From a virus, in IMG/VR virus record IMGVR_UViG_3300022602_002721, positions 1-64,000 of that record: a DNA stretch of 64,000 bases. One strand, written 5' to 3'. Positions 40,548-49,016 of this stretch are shown in pieces (within the stretch, counting starts at the first letter, position 1; each line of letters opens with the position of its first letter). The translations under genes and the position numbers were made by a program. The notes beneath the pieces were generated by a model, which saw only the letters and a program-made list of their open reading frames with translations, did not search any database and was not told where the DNA came from.

Positions 40548-40624
40548 TGGTGCGTTGGATGGGAATCGAACCCACTACATGATGATTTAGAGTCACCTGC
40601 CCTTACCTTACGGGCTACCAACGC
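40548..40624 (-). tRNA. amber-reading tRNA (CUA anticodon)
   Basis: Complete cloverleaf: acceptor GCGUUGG/CCAACGC, discriminator A, encoded CCA; D-stem GCCC/GGGC; anticodon stem GGUGA/UCAUC around loop CUCUAAA, giving CUA; T-arm GUGGG-UUCGAUU-CCCAU. CUA pairs with UAG. It lies alone, 39 kb from the array. The charged amino acid cannot be told from sequence; the anticodon arm looks lysine-like. Confidence 0.88.
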
Positions 40625-40631
40625 AGTTTAA

Positions 40632-40991
40632 TTAAATTGACTTGTACAATGCTGTACTTGCTGTAAAGGCATGTTTCCATTGCCATTCGTCAAGTACCAA
40701 TTGATTGAAGATTTGTTCTTCCAACTCAATTACATCATCGATGCTAAGTTCCAACATGCGGATAGCACGAGTGTAACTATCCTCATAGCTTACTGGGCGA
40801 CTAGGCATAGCACGAATTTTAGCAATTTGTTCAAGGTCGCCTGTCTTAGCAAGTTCAACATGCTCTTTGGCTACTTTGATTGCGGCCTTTTTATAGTCCT
40901 TAACTGATTCGTCAAATTCTTTAACGTGCTTGATTTTGTTCTTGTTTACAATCTCTAGCAATTCTGCTTTGTTTACTTTTACTGATCTCAT
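40632..40991 (-). CDS. helical phage protein, unknown
   Basis: About 119 residues from ATG 40991 (SD AAGGA). Charged and helical (ELLEIVNKNKIKHVKEFDES, RAIRMLELSIDDVIELEEQI). Sits between the AAA+ ATPase gene and the amber tRNA, so it may be an ATPase partner. Function unknown. Confidence 0.55.
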   Translation of the reverse strand: MRSVKVNKAELLEIVNKNKIKHVKEFDESVKDYKKAAIKVAKEHVELAKTGDLEQIAKIRAMPSRPVSYEDSYTRAIRMLELSIDDVIELEEQIFNQLVLDEWQWKHAFTASTALYKSI

Positions 40992-41024
40992 AACATTCCT
41001 TGTTTCGTCTCTCATAGATCCCTC

Positions 41025-42116
41025 TTAAAACGCATCGTAGTAAGAGTAAGACCGCTCTTGTACCTTGCTCAACACAAGTTGAACACCATCTGGGTTAGCG
41101 AACACAAACTTACCTGCCTGGCTATCAATTTTCTTGATGTCGGCAGGATTAAACTTAATAGTGCTCCAATCCCAATCAAAGTCGCCGTCCTCATCCTTTG
41201 TATCATCGTATTCCTTGATGTGGACTTGTACTTGTCCTTGAAGCGGGTTACCGCTCCATTCACTACGTTCCAGATCATCTGCCTTAACTTCTTCACCGTC
41301 TTTGATAACCTTCATAGTGAACTTGTTACCAGAATCAAATTCTGGCTTAACGTTCAACATACGCAGAGCATCTTGAGGTTCTTCATCGTAGCGATTCATT
41401 TCTTCAACAGTTGCTTTCAACATGTCGAAGTTAAATTGATTGAACAAGCTAGCAATTTGGCACAACTTTTCAGCATGATGCAAAAGTGTTGATTTCAAAT
41501 TGTCGTTACAGTATTCCATGATAAAGTTAGTATCAAGGCCCTTGTAATCAATCATATAGAACAAGCGACCAGGACGGTTACGCATGTGTTGGTCGATGCG
41601 CCACTTGTCATTACAAGTCAATACAAACAGCTTCTTGCTAGGGAATACACCGTCCAACAGAGTAAGAGCTTGTTCTTGACTATCGCTATCGTAGACCTTT
41701 TCAAACTCGTCAAACAGAACCATGCAAGGTTGTTCGATCATTTGCATAAAGGCATTGAACTTGTCGCCAACCCAAGGAGCATTGATAACAATGCAAGGAA
41801 TACCCAAACGCTTTGCGCCTTCGATGGCCAAATTCTTAGCAAGCAGACTCTTACCAGAACCTTTTTCTCCTGCCAACATAACACCGGTAGACGCTGTACG
41901 ATCCATGAAGGTATTCAAGATACGATCAGTGTTCTTGTCCAAGTCGCCGTAACGCTTGCCTTTAATTTCAAATGACTCAATGTGTTCAAGGTAAAGAGGA
42001 CCATCCATTGGCATCTCTTTAACCACGTAATTACCCGCAGGCAACTTTTCGTGGAGATCCATCGCTTCTTTAGTAGAAACTCGGAAAGTGTTACCTGACT
42101 TCAAAAAGTATGACAT
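41025..42116 (-). CDS. AAA+ ATPase
   Basis: 363 residues. Walker A GEKGSGKSLLAKNL, Walker B MVLFDEFEKVY, sensor 1 LFVLTCNDKW, and arginine finger region RNRPGRLFY. Similar single-domain ATPases occur in large T4-like phages. The acidic C-terminal domain (DEDGDFDWDWSTIKF) is unusual. It likely remodels a protein complex; target unknown. Confidence 0.82.
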   Translation of the reverse strand: MSYFLKSGNTFRVSTKEAMDLHEKLPAGNYVVKEMPMDGPLYLEHIESFEIKGKRYGDLDKNTDRILNTFMDRTASTGVMLAGEKGSGKSLLAKNLAIEGAKRLGIPCIVINAPWVGDKFNAFMQMIEQPCMVLFDEFEKVYDSDSQEQALTLLDGVFPSKKLFVLTCNDKWRIDQHMRNRPGRLFYMIDYKGLDTNFIMEYCNDNLKSTLLHHAEKLCQIASLFNQFNFDMLKATVEEMNRYDEEPQDALRMLNVKPEFDSGNKFTMKVIKDGEEVKADDLERSEWSGNPLQGQVQVHIKEYDDTKDEDGDFDWDWSTIKFNPADIKKIDSQAGKFVFANPDGVQLVLSKVQERSYSYYDAF

Positions 42117-42152
42117 TGTTTAAATCTTTCAGTGTAGTGTGTTAATGTGTTT

Positions 42153-42186
42153 ATTATACAGTGGTAGACAGTTTGTGTCTACCACT
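42153..42186 (-). promoter_or_regulatory. promoter with 11-bp palindromic operator
   Basis: TAGACA, 17-nt spacer, TATAAT on the minus strand for the AAA+ gene. A perfect inverted repeat AGTGGTAGACA / TGTCTACCACT (42160-42186, 5-nt loop) covers the -35 and spacer: operator or attenuator. Confidence 0.65.
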
Positions 42187-42193
42187 ATATGGG

Positions 42194-43591
42194 TCAGCTG
42201 TTACTATTTTGGCGAACTTCGTCAAAAGTAATTTCTTTAACAAGTTTACCATCACGGTATACTTCTTCAAGCATTTCAGTAAATGGACCAAAGCCCTTGT
42301 CAAACCAACCCTTTGGCTGATCAACTGCGCTTACCCATTCGTTGCCGCCCTTCCAAAGTGATACACGACCTGCTTTAGATTTCTTACCACTATCAGTAAT
42401 TGGATCTTTTTGTACATCAATCCATTCACCATTAATGCAAGCACTGGAGCATTTCATCGCAAACTTTTGAGTATCGCGATCTAGTTGTTGCAACAATGCA
42501 CCACCCATACCAAATGCGATGTTATCTGCACTCCAACCATATGCTTGGAAGCTACCAAGTATATTACGGATAGTACGTTCGTTTACACCGTCACCTTGGA
42601 TAAGGCGAACGTTGTTAAGGACTTTATAGCCTTTGTCGTTAGTAGTATATCCAAACTTGTCGCCAAGTATCTGGACTAGTTTACGACACACGACATCGGG
42701 ATCACCGCTGTCAGGACGTATAACAATAGTAGCGCCACTAGCAACCACTTGCTCTTTGAGTTCTTCTCCCCAAAGACGACTAGCGGCATTATAAACATCA
42801 TAGCTATCAGATACAACAGCAACGATACTGCCAGGTTTGGCGAATTGAGTGAGCATATTTCTGTAAGCATCTACTTCACCGTCACGGCCCCAGCTAGTAA
42901 TTGTGCTATGCTCTGCGGCAGGGATTGAGAAGCCAGCAATCCCAGCGTTATAGTACTCACGAGCAAACAACAGACCGGTAACAGTATCGGTGCCCATGAA
43001 ATTAACGAGGTGTGCCGCCCCTCCAATTCCAGCACTTTCCATGCTAGAGACACCACGAGCACCAAAATCGTGCAACTTAAAATCAATAGTAGTAGGATCA
43101 CCTGTTTTCTCCAAATAGTCTAAGATAATTTTCTTAATTGTTTTGCTTTGAGTAGCAACTGTAGTAGGATACCAAATTGCACGAAGCAAGGCTGTTTCCA
43201 ACCATGTAGTTAACCAGAAACATTCTGGATCTGTGTTTTCAATTGTTGCCAAAACGTTCTTAACAGGAACTACTGTACCTTCAGGTACTGCCCTGATAAC
43301 CACAGGCAAGTAACCGCCGTGTGTATCAAGAATGTACTGCCAACCTTCTTTGTTAAAAGGTTCACCGTGCGCTGTCCAAATTTCATTTGCGATATCGATA
43401 TCAGCTTGTGTAATTGGATCGAGCAAGTACTCTTTGATAAAAGCCTGTAGTCCGAAGAATACAGTTTCGTCATAGCGTCCGCCACGTGATTCAATGTAAC
43501 TATAAACACCTGTGGTGCCCATAGGATATTGTTTGAACATACTAGCTTTGTAGCTGTCTGTGTTGAGAATGATGTTTTTTGCGAGTTTCAT
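42194..43591 (-). CDS. nadV: nicotinamide phosphoribosyltransferase
   Basis: 465 residues, typical NAMPT length. LHDFGARGVSSMESAGIGGAAHL, DSYDVYNAASRLWGEEL and IRPDSGDP are NAMPT/NadV signatures. Makes NMN from nicotinamide and PRPP. Directly downstream of the NMN adenylyltransferase gene: a two-step NAD salvage route known in phages such as KVP40 and shown to counter NAD-depleting immunity. Confidence 0.92.
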   Translation of the reverse strand: MKLAKNIILNTDSYKASMFKQYPMGTTGVYSYIESRGGRYDETVFFGLQAFIKEYLLDPITQADIDIANEIWTAHGEPFNKEGWQYILDTHGGYLPVVIRAVPEGTVVPVKNVLATIENTDPECFWLTTWLETALLRAIWYPTTVATQSKTIKKIILDYLEKTGDPTTIDFKLHDFGARGVSSMESAGIGGAAHLVNFMGTDTVTGLLFAREYYNAGIAGFSIPAAEHSTITSWGRDGEVDAYRNMLTQFAKPGSIVAVVSDSYDVYNAASRLWGEELKEQVVASGATIVIRPDSGDPDVVCRKLVQILGDKFGYTTNDKGYKVLNNVRLIQGDGVNERTIRNILGSFQAYGWSADNIAFGMGGALLQQLDRDTQKFAMKCSSACINGEWIDVQKDPITDSGKKSKAGRVSLWKGGNEWVSAVDQPKGWFDKGFGPFTEMLEEVYRDGKLVKEITFDEVRQNSNS

Positions 43592-43631
43592 TTTAAGTTC
43601 CTTAAAAGTTAAAAGCCTTTGCGTCTATCGC

Positions 43632-44657
43632 TTAGGCACCTACGAAGTGTTGTAGGATTTCGTAGTGGTCTTCAAAGCAGTCTTCCGACTTCACTTCAGC
43701 TATAGGCACCCACCGAGCCTTTTCAGCGTCATCACTTCCTTTTACCTTAGGTAGTTCGCCGTCTGGTAATTGAATGTGAAACGCATGAGTAATAATGCGA
43801 CCACGTGGACTACGGTCAATCGCATCAAAAACCTTACTGCGTACAATGCTACCTTTCAATACAGGAGCAGGTACTTTAATCTGTGTTTCTTCACGTAGTT
43901 CACGCAACATAGCATCTTCTACTGTGCGGTCTGTAGTAGCGTTTACATAACCTCCTGGCAATGCCCAAAGGCCTCGTCCTGGCTCTGCTCTACGCTTAAT
44001 CAACAACACGTGACCTGATTGGATAACAACAGCATCTGCTGTGCTAAAGATTGGAGGATACTTTAGGCCAGCGTATTGCTTTTTGTATTCAACTACAAAT
44101 TCACGCTCACGAATTACTTGTTCGTATTCTGGGGTATCCTTAAATTTATCAAGGAAGTCGTATGTAGTTTGTGGTACTACACCTTTAATAAACTTCATGT
44201 TGACATCACGCTTGAAGTATAGTTCACGGATGTCTGTAGCGTCTAAAGGCTCAAGCAATTCTACTTCTTCAAATCCCCATTGTGGGAACATGTCTAAGTA
44301 GAATGAGCTAGGATCTTTACGGTGTCCAATAATACCAATCTTGTCGCCTGGCTTGGTGTGTTTGGCAACCAATGCCTGTACACGAACAGCCCACGCTTGG
44401 TCGTTGTAAATGGTATCTGGGTTAGGTTCGATGCTAACAGTAAGTACTCCGCCATAACCACGAGTAGCTTCGTAAATCATATCACGACGTTCCTGGAACG
44501 TAAACGGGTTCTTGTAAGTGCGTGGCTGATTAGCAGAGCCGCAGATAAAAACTAATTTGTCAGCGTGTGCTGTAGCACGTTGCGCCAATAGTAAATGGGC
44601 ATTATGAAATGGTTGAAAACGTCCAATGAGGACTAGGGTGTCATATTTCTTAGGCAT
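43632..44657 (-). CDS. nadM: bifunctional NMN adenylyltransferase / Nudix hydrolase
   Basis: About 341 residues from ATG 44657 (SD AAAGGA); codons upstream overlap the promoter. N-terminal nucleotidyltransferase: GRFQPFHNAH (HxGH-like) and ISxxS-like region. C-terminal Nudix domain: LWALPGGYVNATTDRTVEDA then LRELREET. Converts NMN to NAD; the Nudix half may clear ADP-ribose. Confidence 0.9.
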   Translation of the reverse strand: MPKKYDTLVLIGRFQPFHNAHLLLAQRATAHADKLVFICGSANQPRTYKNPFTFQERRDMIYEATRGYGGVLTVSIEPNPDTIYNDQAWAVRVQALVAKHTKPGDKIGIIGHRKDPSSFYLDMFPQWGFEEVELLEPLDATDIRELYFKRDVNMKFIKGVVPQTTYDFLDKFKDTPEYEQVIREREFVVEYKKQYAGLKYPPIFSTADAVVIQSGHVLLIKRRAEPGRGLWALPGGYVNATTDRTVEDAMLRELREETQIKVPAPVLKGSIVRSKVFDAIDRSPRGRIITHAFHIQLPDGELPKVKGSDDAEKARWVPIAEVKSEDCFEDHYEILQHFVGA

Positions 44658-44723
44658 ACAAAAATCCTTTGTATAGTTTGTTGCGCTGGGTCTATCCCGT
44701 TGCATGATTTTATTTATGTATAT

Positions 44724-44752
44724 AGTGTAACACCATATACAATTTAGGTCAA
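44724..44752 (-). promoter_or_regulatory. nadM-nadV promoter
   Basis: TTGACC, 17-nt spacer, TACACT; an ATAAATA late-like motif follows at about 44711-44717. Confidence 0.6.
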
Positions 44753-44762
44753 CTACTTTTGG

Positions 44763-45755
44763 TTATTCTACCAAATTATCTTTGAATATTTGCCAAGCCC
44801 GTTCCCAGGTCCAACGTAAACTGCCTTTATACACACGATCTCTATCCAATTGTAAACAAGCATCTACAGCAGATTTTAGATCTTCATTCATGAATCCTGT
44901 AACACCCTGTTCTATAACATCTTCTGGGCCTTGGCACGGGTAAGAAGCTACAGGAGTTCCGCAGGCCATTGCTTCAATCATAACAATGCCAAATGTTTCC
45001 CATTGGCTAGGGAACACAAATACTTCTGCATTGGCATAATAACGTGCTAGATCTACTCCTGTCTTAAATCCTGTAAAATGTACGTCAGGATACTTTTTCT
45101 TATAAGTTTCTAGCATAGGTCCATCACCGACCATGATTTTTAAATAGCCAGGGTAATCTAATTCAAAGAATTGTTCAAGATTTTTTTCTTTGCTCACACG
45201 GCTAACGCACAATAGATATTTGCTAGGTAAATCTTCTCTAAGATCGGGAGTAAAGATTGAACGGTCAACACCACGTGTCCAAGGAATAACTTCTGTATCA
45301 AAACCGTGAGCTTGTAATTCAGCGACCATGCTGTCTGTAGTGGTTAGAACTTTGCCGCTATGTTTATGGAACCAGCGAACAAACCGCCAAGTTAAAGATT
45401 CAGGAATACCAAAAAGTTTTTTAAGACCTTCAGGGAATTTAGTATGATAAGCAGTATTGTACTTCCTACCAACCAGTGAAAGATATTTTCTACTCCACAG
45501 ACCAATAGGACCCTCTGTGGCGATATGGATATGATCCGGACTGAGCGCCGCAATCTTCTTGCCCACCGCCCTGGGATAGCTAATCTTAACTTCAGAGTAG
45601 CCAGGGCAATCAATGTAGCTGAAGCTCCTGGGATCAAGGTAAACAACGTTATAACCGTCCAGAACCGCACATGCTTCAATGTTCTTGTAAGTAGTGACAA
45701 CGCCATTTATCTGGTCCGGTAAATTATCTGTTATTATCAGTATTGTCTTTGTCAT
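44763..45755 (-). CDS. agt: glycosyltransferase GT4, Agt-like
   Basis: 330 residues. N-terminal GINGVVTTY-like PDQINGVVTTYKNIE, PDHIHIATEGPIGLW, and C-terminal ETFGIVMIEAMACGTPVASY (E-x7-E of retaining GT4). Family includes diacylglycerol glycosyltransferases. It overlaps the plcP-like gene by 32 nt on the same transcript, the arrangement used by bacteria to replace phospholipids with glycolipids under phosphate starvation. Substrate inferred from this pairing. Confidence 0.72.
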   Translation of the reverse strand: MTKTILIITDNLPDQINGVVTTYKNIEACAVLDGYNVVYLDPRSFSYIDCPGYSEVKISYPRAVGKKIAALSPDHIHIATEGPIGLWSRKYLSLVGRKYNTAYHTKFPEGLKKLFGIPESLTWRFVRWFHKHSGKVLTTTDSMVAELQAHGFDTEVIPWTRGVDRSIFTPDLREDLPSKYLLCVSRVSKEKNLEQFFELDYPGYLKIMVGDGPMLETYKKKYPDVHFTGFKTGVDLARYYANAEVFVFPSQWETFGIVMIEAMACGTPVASYPCQGPEDVIEQGVTGFMNEDLKSAVDACLQLDRDRVYKGSLRWTWERAWQIFKDNLVE

Positions 45756-46503
45756 TCGCCTGCATCCATGTTACTATTTCCCAACGACCATCGTGATGTT
45801 CTACTAAGGCTGTCATTGACTCGACCCAATCACCATCATTCATATAAGTGATGCCATCAATGTCCTTAATTTCAGCGTGATGGATGTGTCCACAGATAAC
45901 ACCATCAAAACCACGCTTACGACAATAGCGAACAAGATTAAGCTCAAACTGAAACATAAAGTCAGCGGCCTTCTTAACCTTATGCTTGAGAAACTTAGAT
46001 AAGCTCCAATAACCAAACCCCATACGGTGACGGAGCCAATTGAACTTACTGTTAACAGAGAGTACAAAGTCATACAGTCTATCCCCTAAAAATGATAACC
46101 ACGGTGCTAGTCTAGTGATACCATCAAATAGGTCACCGTGTGTAACCAAGTAATGTTTTCCATCTATACCTATGTGTTCAGTTTGGTTCGCTACTTCAAT
46201 TAAGCCAAAGCCAATACCATACGGCATTAGGGGTCTTAAGAATTCATCATGATTGCCAGCGATATAAACAACACGGGTGCCACGTTTGGCATGTCCCATA
46301 ATACGTCTAACCACATTAGTATGTGATTGTTTCCATCGCCACTTGTTTTGTTGTATGCGCCATGCGTCAATTATGTCCCCTACCATGTAGAGTGTTTCGC
46401 ATGTGTTGTGTTTGAGAAAGTTATTGAGTTGTTCCGCTTTACAATCGCGGGTCCCAAGATGTACGTCTGAAATAAAAATGCTGCGATAAGTTTTGAGCGT
46501 CAT
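45724..46503 (-). CDS. plcP: PlcP-like phospholipase C (metallophosphoesterase)
   Basis: About 259 residues. Motifs TYRSIFISDVHLGTRDCKAE, LYMVGDIIDAWRI, YIAGNHDEFLRP, THGDLFD and CGHIHH. The N-terminal SIFISDVHLGTR and the GDWVES end fit the PlcP branch better than true LpxH. PlcP cleaves phospholipid headgroups to give diacylglycerol. A GATAAATA late-like motif lies 5 nt before ATG 46503, without SD. Confidence 0.78.
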   Translation of the reverse strand: MTLKTYRSIFISDVHLGTRDCKAEQLNNFLKHNTCETLYMVGDIIDAWRIQQNKWRWKQSHTNVVRRIMGHAKRGTRVVYIAGNHDEFLRPLMPYGIGFGLIEVANQTEHIGIDGKHYLVTHGDLFDGITRLAPWLSFLGDRLYDFVLSVNSKFNWLRHRMGFGYWSLSKFLKHKVKKAADFMFQFELNLVRYCRKRGFDGVICGHIHHAEIKDIDGITYMNDGDWVESMTALVEHHDGRWEIVTWMQANDKDNTDNNR

Positions 46504-46554
46504 GCCCATATTTATCGCAGCATAGTGATACTAAGATTAAAGTTTTGTTACGAC

Positions 46555-46713
46555 TTAGATCCTTACCACGGTCCATTTAGTATCAAATGGTTTGCCTTCG
46601 GCGCGGTGCTTTAGTATCTTACGGAATTCTTCTTTGCGAAGTTCCATAATTGCATCTTCATCGTGTCGGAAGCAAGCCTTATACAACTTACGAACTAATT
46701 TCGCTTGTTTCAT
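46555..46713 (-). CDS. small basic protein, 52 aa
   Basis: ATG 46713 with perfect SD AAGGAGG, TAA 46555. [19 protein letters not shown], then [19 protein letters not shown]: helical and charged. Preceded by CATAAATA (46735-46742). Function unknown. Confidence 0.65.
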   Translation of the reverse strand: MKQAKLVRKLYKACFRHDEDAIMELRKEEFRKILKHRAEGKPFDTKWTVVRI

Positions 46714-46734
46714 AGTCTTGTCCTCCTTGAAAAA

Positions 46735-46742
46735 TATTTATG
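46735..46742 (-). promoter_or_regulatory. late-promoter-like motif
   Basis: CATAAATA overlapping the stop of the zinc-ribbon protein gene, 21 nt before ATG 46713, followed by AAGGAGG. Confidence 0.45.
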
Positions 46743-47598
46743 CAAAAATTTCTAATGCTGTACCACATTCTGCACAGAACTTGCTTGTGGCTTTGTTCTG
46801 TTTCCCGCATGTAACACATTTTGGTTTGGCTTTAACAGTAACAGCCTTTTCAACAGGTTTGTTATGTCCTAGGTCACCAACAATCTTTAATACGATATTA
46901 TGTACTGTAGATTCTAATGCACCTACTGTAGTGCTTTGGAAACTCTGTGTACTTTTGCTACCCGGAACAGTAATACCGACATCGTTAAATAAGCAATCCA
47001 TCGTAGCCATACCATCATGGGCACTAGCAGATGTTTGGATATTGTTTATAGCACAATAATCGTTCACAGCACTGGTTGCCTGTGCCTTAACACTTTCACC
47101 TTTGCTAAAGTCTGCGCCACGTAGTACGCCACCTACATTAAATGAAGTAGTTGATCCAGAGGCTGTGATATTACTATACTTAACATCGTTCCAAAACTGT
47201 TGTTTTTGCCAATCAGGTAATTGATTAACTTGGAACACAGGGCGTGGTAGTTCAAACTGATATTCAACACGGATAAGACCGTCTTCTAATTTGATACCAC
47301 GTGGACCATCTTCAATAGCCTGTGTACGTTCGATGAACTTAAACTTGTTACCTTCAGAGAGATTGCCGTTTTTAATCCAACGCTCTAAGTCGACACTACG
47401 ACCCGGGTCTATGACCAATCCGCCAGGAACAGCATTCTCTCCGTCGATAAACACATTTACGACAGCACGTACAGTATTGAGATTTTTGAGTAAGATGCTA
47501 TATTCGCTAGCAAATGGAATATAGACTGTATCCTTAAATTCACGAAGGATCTTGCCTTTTGACTTAATAGAGGCGACTAGTTTTTGATTATACATCAT
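46738..47598 (-). CDS. phage protein with C-terminal zinc ribbon
   Basis: 286 residues, SD AAGGAAG. Beta-rich body (GGLVIDPGRSVDLERWIKNG) and a C-terminal zinc ribbon CVTCGKQNKATSKFCAECG. Possibly a virion or replisome-associated protein. Late TATAAATA upstream at 47676-47683. Function unknown. Confidence 0.65.
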   Translation of the reverse strand: MMYNQKLVASIKSKGKILREFKDTVYIPFASEYSILLKNLNTVRAVVNVFIDGENAVPGGLVIDPGRSVDLERWIKNGNLSEGNKFKFIERTQAIEDGPRGIKLEDGLIRVEYQFELPRPVFQVNQLPDWQKQQFWNDVKYSNITASGSTTSFNVGGVLRGADFSKGESVKAQATSAVNDYCAINNIQTSASAHDGMATMDCLFNDVGITVPGSKSTQSFQSTTVGALESTVHNIVLKIVGDLGHNKPVEKAVTVKAKPKCVTCGKQNKATSKFCAECGTALEIFA

Positions 47599-47675
47599 GG
47601 TTCTTCCTTTTTAAGGTACACACTCTAAGTACCTAGTTATTAAAGAGTGTTAGTTGTAGCACCATGCTACAAATT

Positions 47676-47683
47676 TATTTATA
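47676..47683 (-). promoter_or_regulatory. T4-type late promoter
   Basis: TATAAATA just after the groES TAG stop, about 78 nt before ATG 47598, with a normal SD between. Confidence 0.65.
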
Positions 47684-47685
47684 TG

Positions 47686-47970
47686 CTAGCGTACAATGCC
47701 AAAAATTTCACTTTCAACTAGCATGAATAATTCTTCACCGTCAACTTTTACAGGAAGCCCTGCACCTTTGGTAAAGACGATTTCATCACCTGATTTAACT
47801 GTAGTTTCAACAAACTTGTTGCCAACTTGTTTACCAGGACCTACAGCAACTACTGTACCTTGGTTTGTCTTTTCTAATGCAGATGGTGCAAATACAATAC
47901 CGCTTTCTGTTTCTTTTGCAGCGGCTTCACGTCTTACTAGGACTCTGTCATGTAACGGTAAAAAACTCAT
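47686..47970 (-). CDS. groS: GroES co-chaperonin
   Basis: 94 residues, full GroES length. PLHDRVLVRREAAAKETESG, GTVVAVGPGK and the mobile-loop region (ETESGIVFAPSALEKTN) are present. Replaces or supplements host GroES for capsid-protein folding, as gp31 does in T4. Ends in TAG. Confidence 0.92.
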   Translation of the reverse strand: MSFLPLHDRVLVRREAAAKETESGIVFAPSALEKTNQGTVVAVGPGKQVGNKFVETTVKSGDEIVFTKGAGLPVKVDGEELFMLVESEIFGIVR

Positions 47971-48049
47971 ATTATTCCTTTAACAAGATTAATAAAATTC
48001 AAATGTTCTGCACACTTGACACAAATTGCATTGTAACGTGGTCCGCCAG

Positions 48050-48283
48050 TTACACTGATAGCCCACCAGAGTTGGGGCCACTACCCATCGCAGCCACAGC
48101 CGCACTTGTTGGCATGTCCAAATCAAGTTCATGAAACTCAAGATCGGGATCTGCGGCACTCAGTGCTTGCTTACGAGCATCACGATCTGCCTCACTTGCA
48201 AATGCCTCGCACGGAGTATAAAAGGTGTTCCATTCTCCACGAGTGCCGTTGTGATCATAAAACAAGATATAGACTTTAGACAT
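48050..48283 (-). CDS. small phage protein, unknown
   Basis: 77 residues, SD AAAGGAA. VYILFYDHNGTRGEWNTFYT, then EFHELDLDMPTSAAVA and a Gly/Ser tail. No family recognised. Confidence 0.55.
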   Translation of the reverse strand: MSKVYILFYDHNGTRGEWNTFYTPCEAFASEADRDARKQALSAADPDLEFHELDLDMPTSAAVAAMGSGPNSGGLSV

Positions 48284-48294
48284 TTCAGTTTCCT

Positions 48295-48447
48295 TTAGTC
48301 TGCTAATTTAATATTTAAAACTACTAGTGCGCCATTAATAGCGGCCCATACATAATCGCCTTTGGCCAAATTATCCAAGCAGGCCAACGCACACCAACCT
48401 GCGATAAAAAAACTTATTTCTCTTTGATGATATTTAAACCAGTTCAT
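48295..48447 (-). CDS. small membrane protein, 50 aa
   Basis: ATG 48447, TAA 48295 followed by the next gene's SD. One long hydrophobic stretch (ISFFIAGWCALACLDNLAKG, then WAAINGALVVLNIKL) may form two helices. ATGA overlap with the upstream gene. Confidence 0.6.
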   Translation of the reverse strand: MNWFKYHQREISFFIAGWCALACLDNLAKGDYVWAAINGALVVLNIKLAD

Positions 48448-48914
48448 TCTTCTTCCTCGTAAAGTTGACTTTGGAAAAAAGTCAGTTGATCAATCATTTG
48501 CTGGCAACCAGCCTTGTTCATGGTGATTTCTGTATAACCCATGTTAAACGAAACACGGTTGTTATCAGTTAATCCCAAACGATAATAAATTTTTGCAGGT
48601 TTTTCTTTTTCAGGTGCAGGTGTAGGTTCTGGATCTACAAGTTTAGGTTTTGGAAATTCTACCAATTTAGGATCCTTTTTCTTAAAAAAATCAAACATAG
48701 TATTCTCTTTCATGTTAAGCCGGCGAGCCAGCGGATTACATACTAACGGTAAAGCAATTATACACAACCATCCAAATTGAATCAACTCAATTGGCGCAAA
48801 TTTTTCAACAAAAATTGAATACATTGCCACATTAAAGTAAATGGCACTACAGTAAAAGAGCCAATATCCACCGCTAGGTTGCCAGATAATCTTTTTAACT
48901 ATTTGCCAATTCAT
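48444..48914 (-). CDS. membrane protein with cytosolic tail
   Basis: 156 residues. Two helices (GGYWLFYCSAIYFNVAMYSI; ELIQFGWLCIIALPLVCNPL) then a Pro/Lys linker (PKPKLVDPEPTPAPEKEKP) and a small domain (INxNxGYTEITMNKAG-like). Starts MNWQ, like its downstream neighbour's MNWF. Unknown. Confidence 0.55.
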   Translation of the reverse strand: MNWQIVKKIIWQPSGGYWLFYCSAIYFNVAMYSIFVEKFAPIELIQFGWLCIIALPLVCNPLARRLNMKENTMFDFFKKKDPKLVEFPKPKLVDPEPTPAPEKEKPAKIYYRLGLTDNNRVSFNMGYTEITMNKAGCQQMIDQLTFFQSQLYEEEE

Positions 48915-49015
48915 GCTATCGCCAACATAAAGATAATGACTGCCGCAATAGGATGGCCAAACAATAAGGCCATCATTGCGAGTATAGTTCCAAAGAATGT
49001 CTTATCGCTTGACAT
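48911..49015 (-). CDS. small membrane peptide, 34 aa
   Basis: ATG 49015, TGA 48911 (ATGA overlap). Almost wholly one helix: FFGTILAMMALLFGHPIAA, then VIIFMLAIA. Unknown. Confidence 0.55.
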   Translation of the reverse strand: MSSDKTFFGTILAMMALLFGHPIAAVIIFMLAIA

Positions 49016-49016
49016 A

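Noticed and set aside
45724-46503. LpxH (UDP-2,3-diacylglucosamine hydrolase)
   Set aside because: The motifs are shared, but the GDWVES end, the SIFISDVHLGTR start and the adjacent glycosyltransferase fit PlcP better; not excluded.
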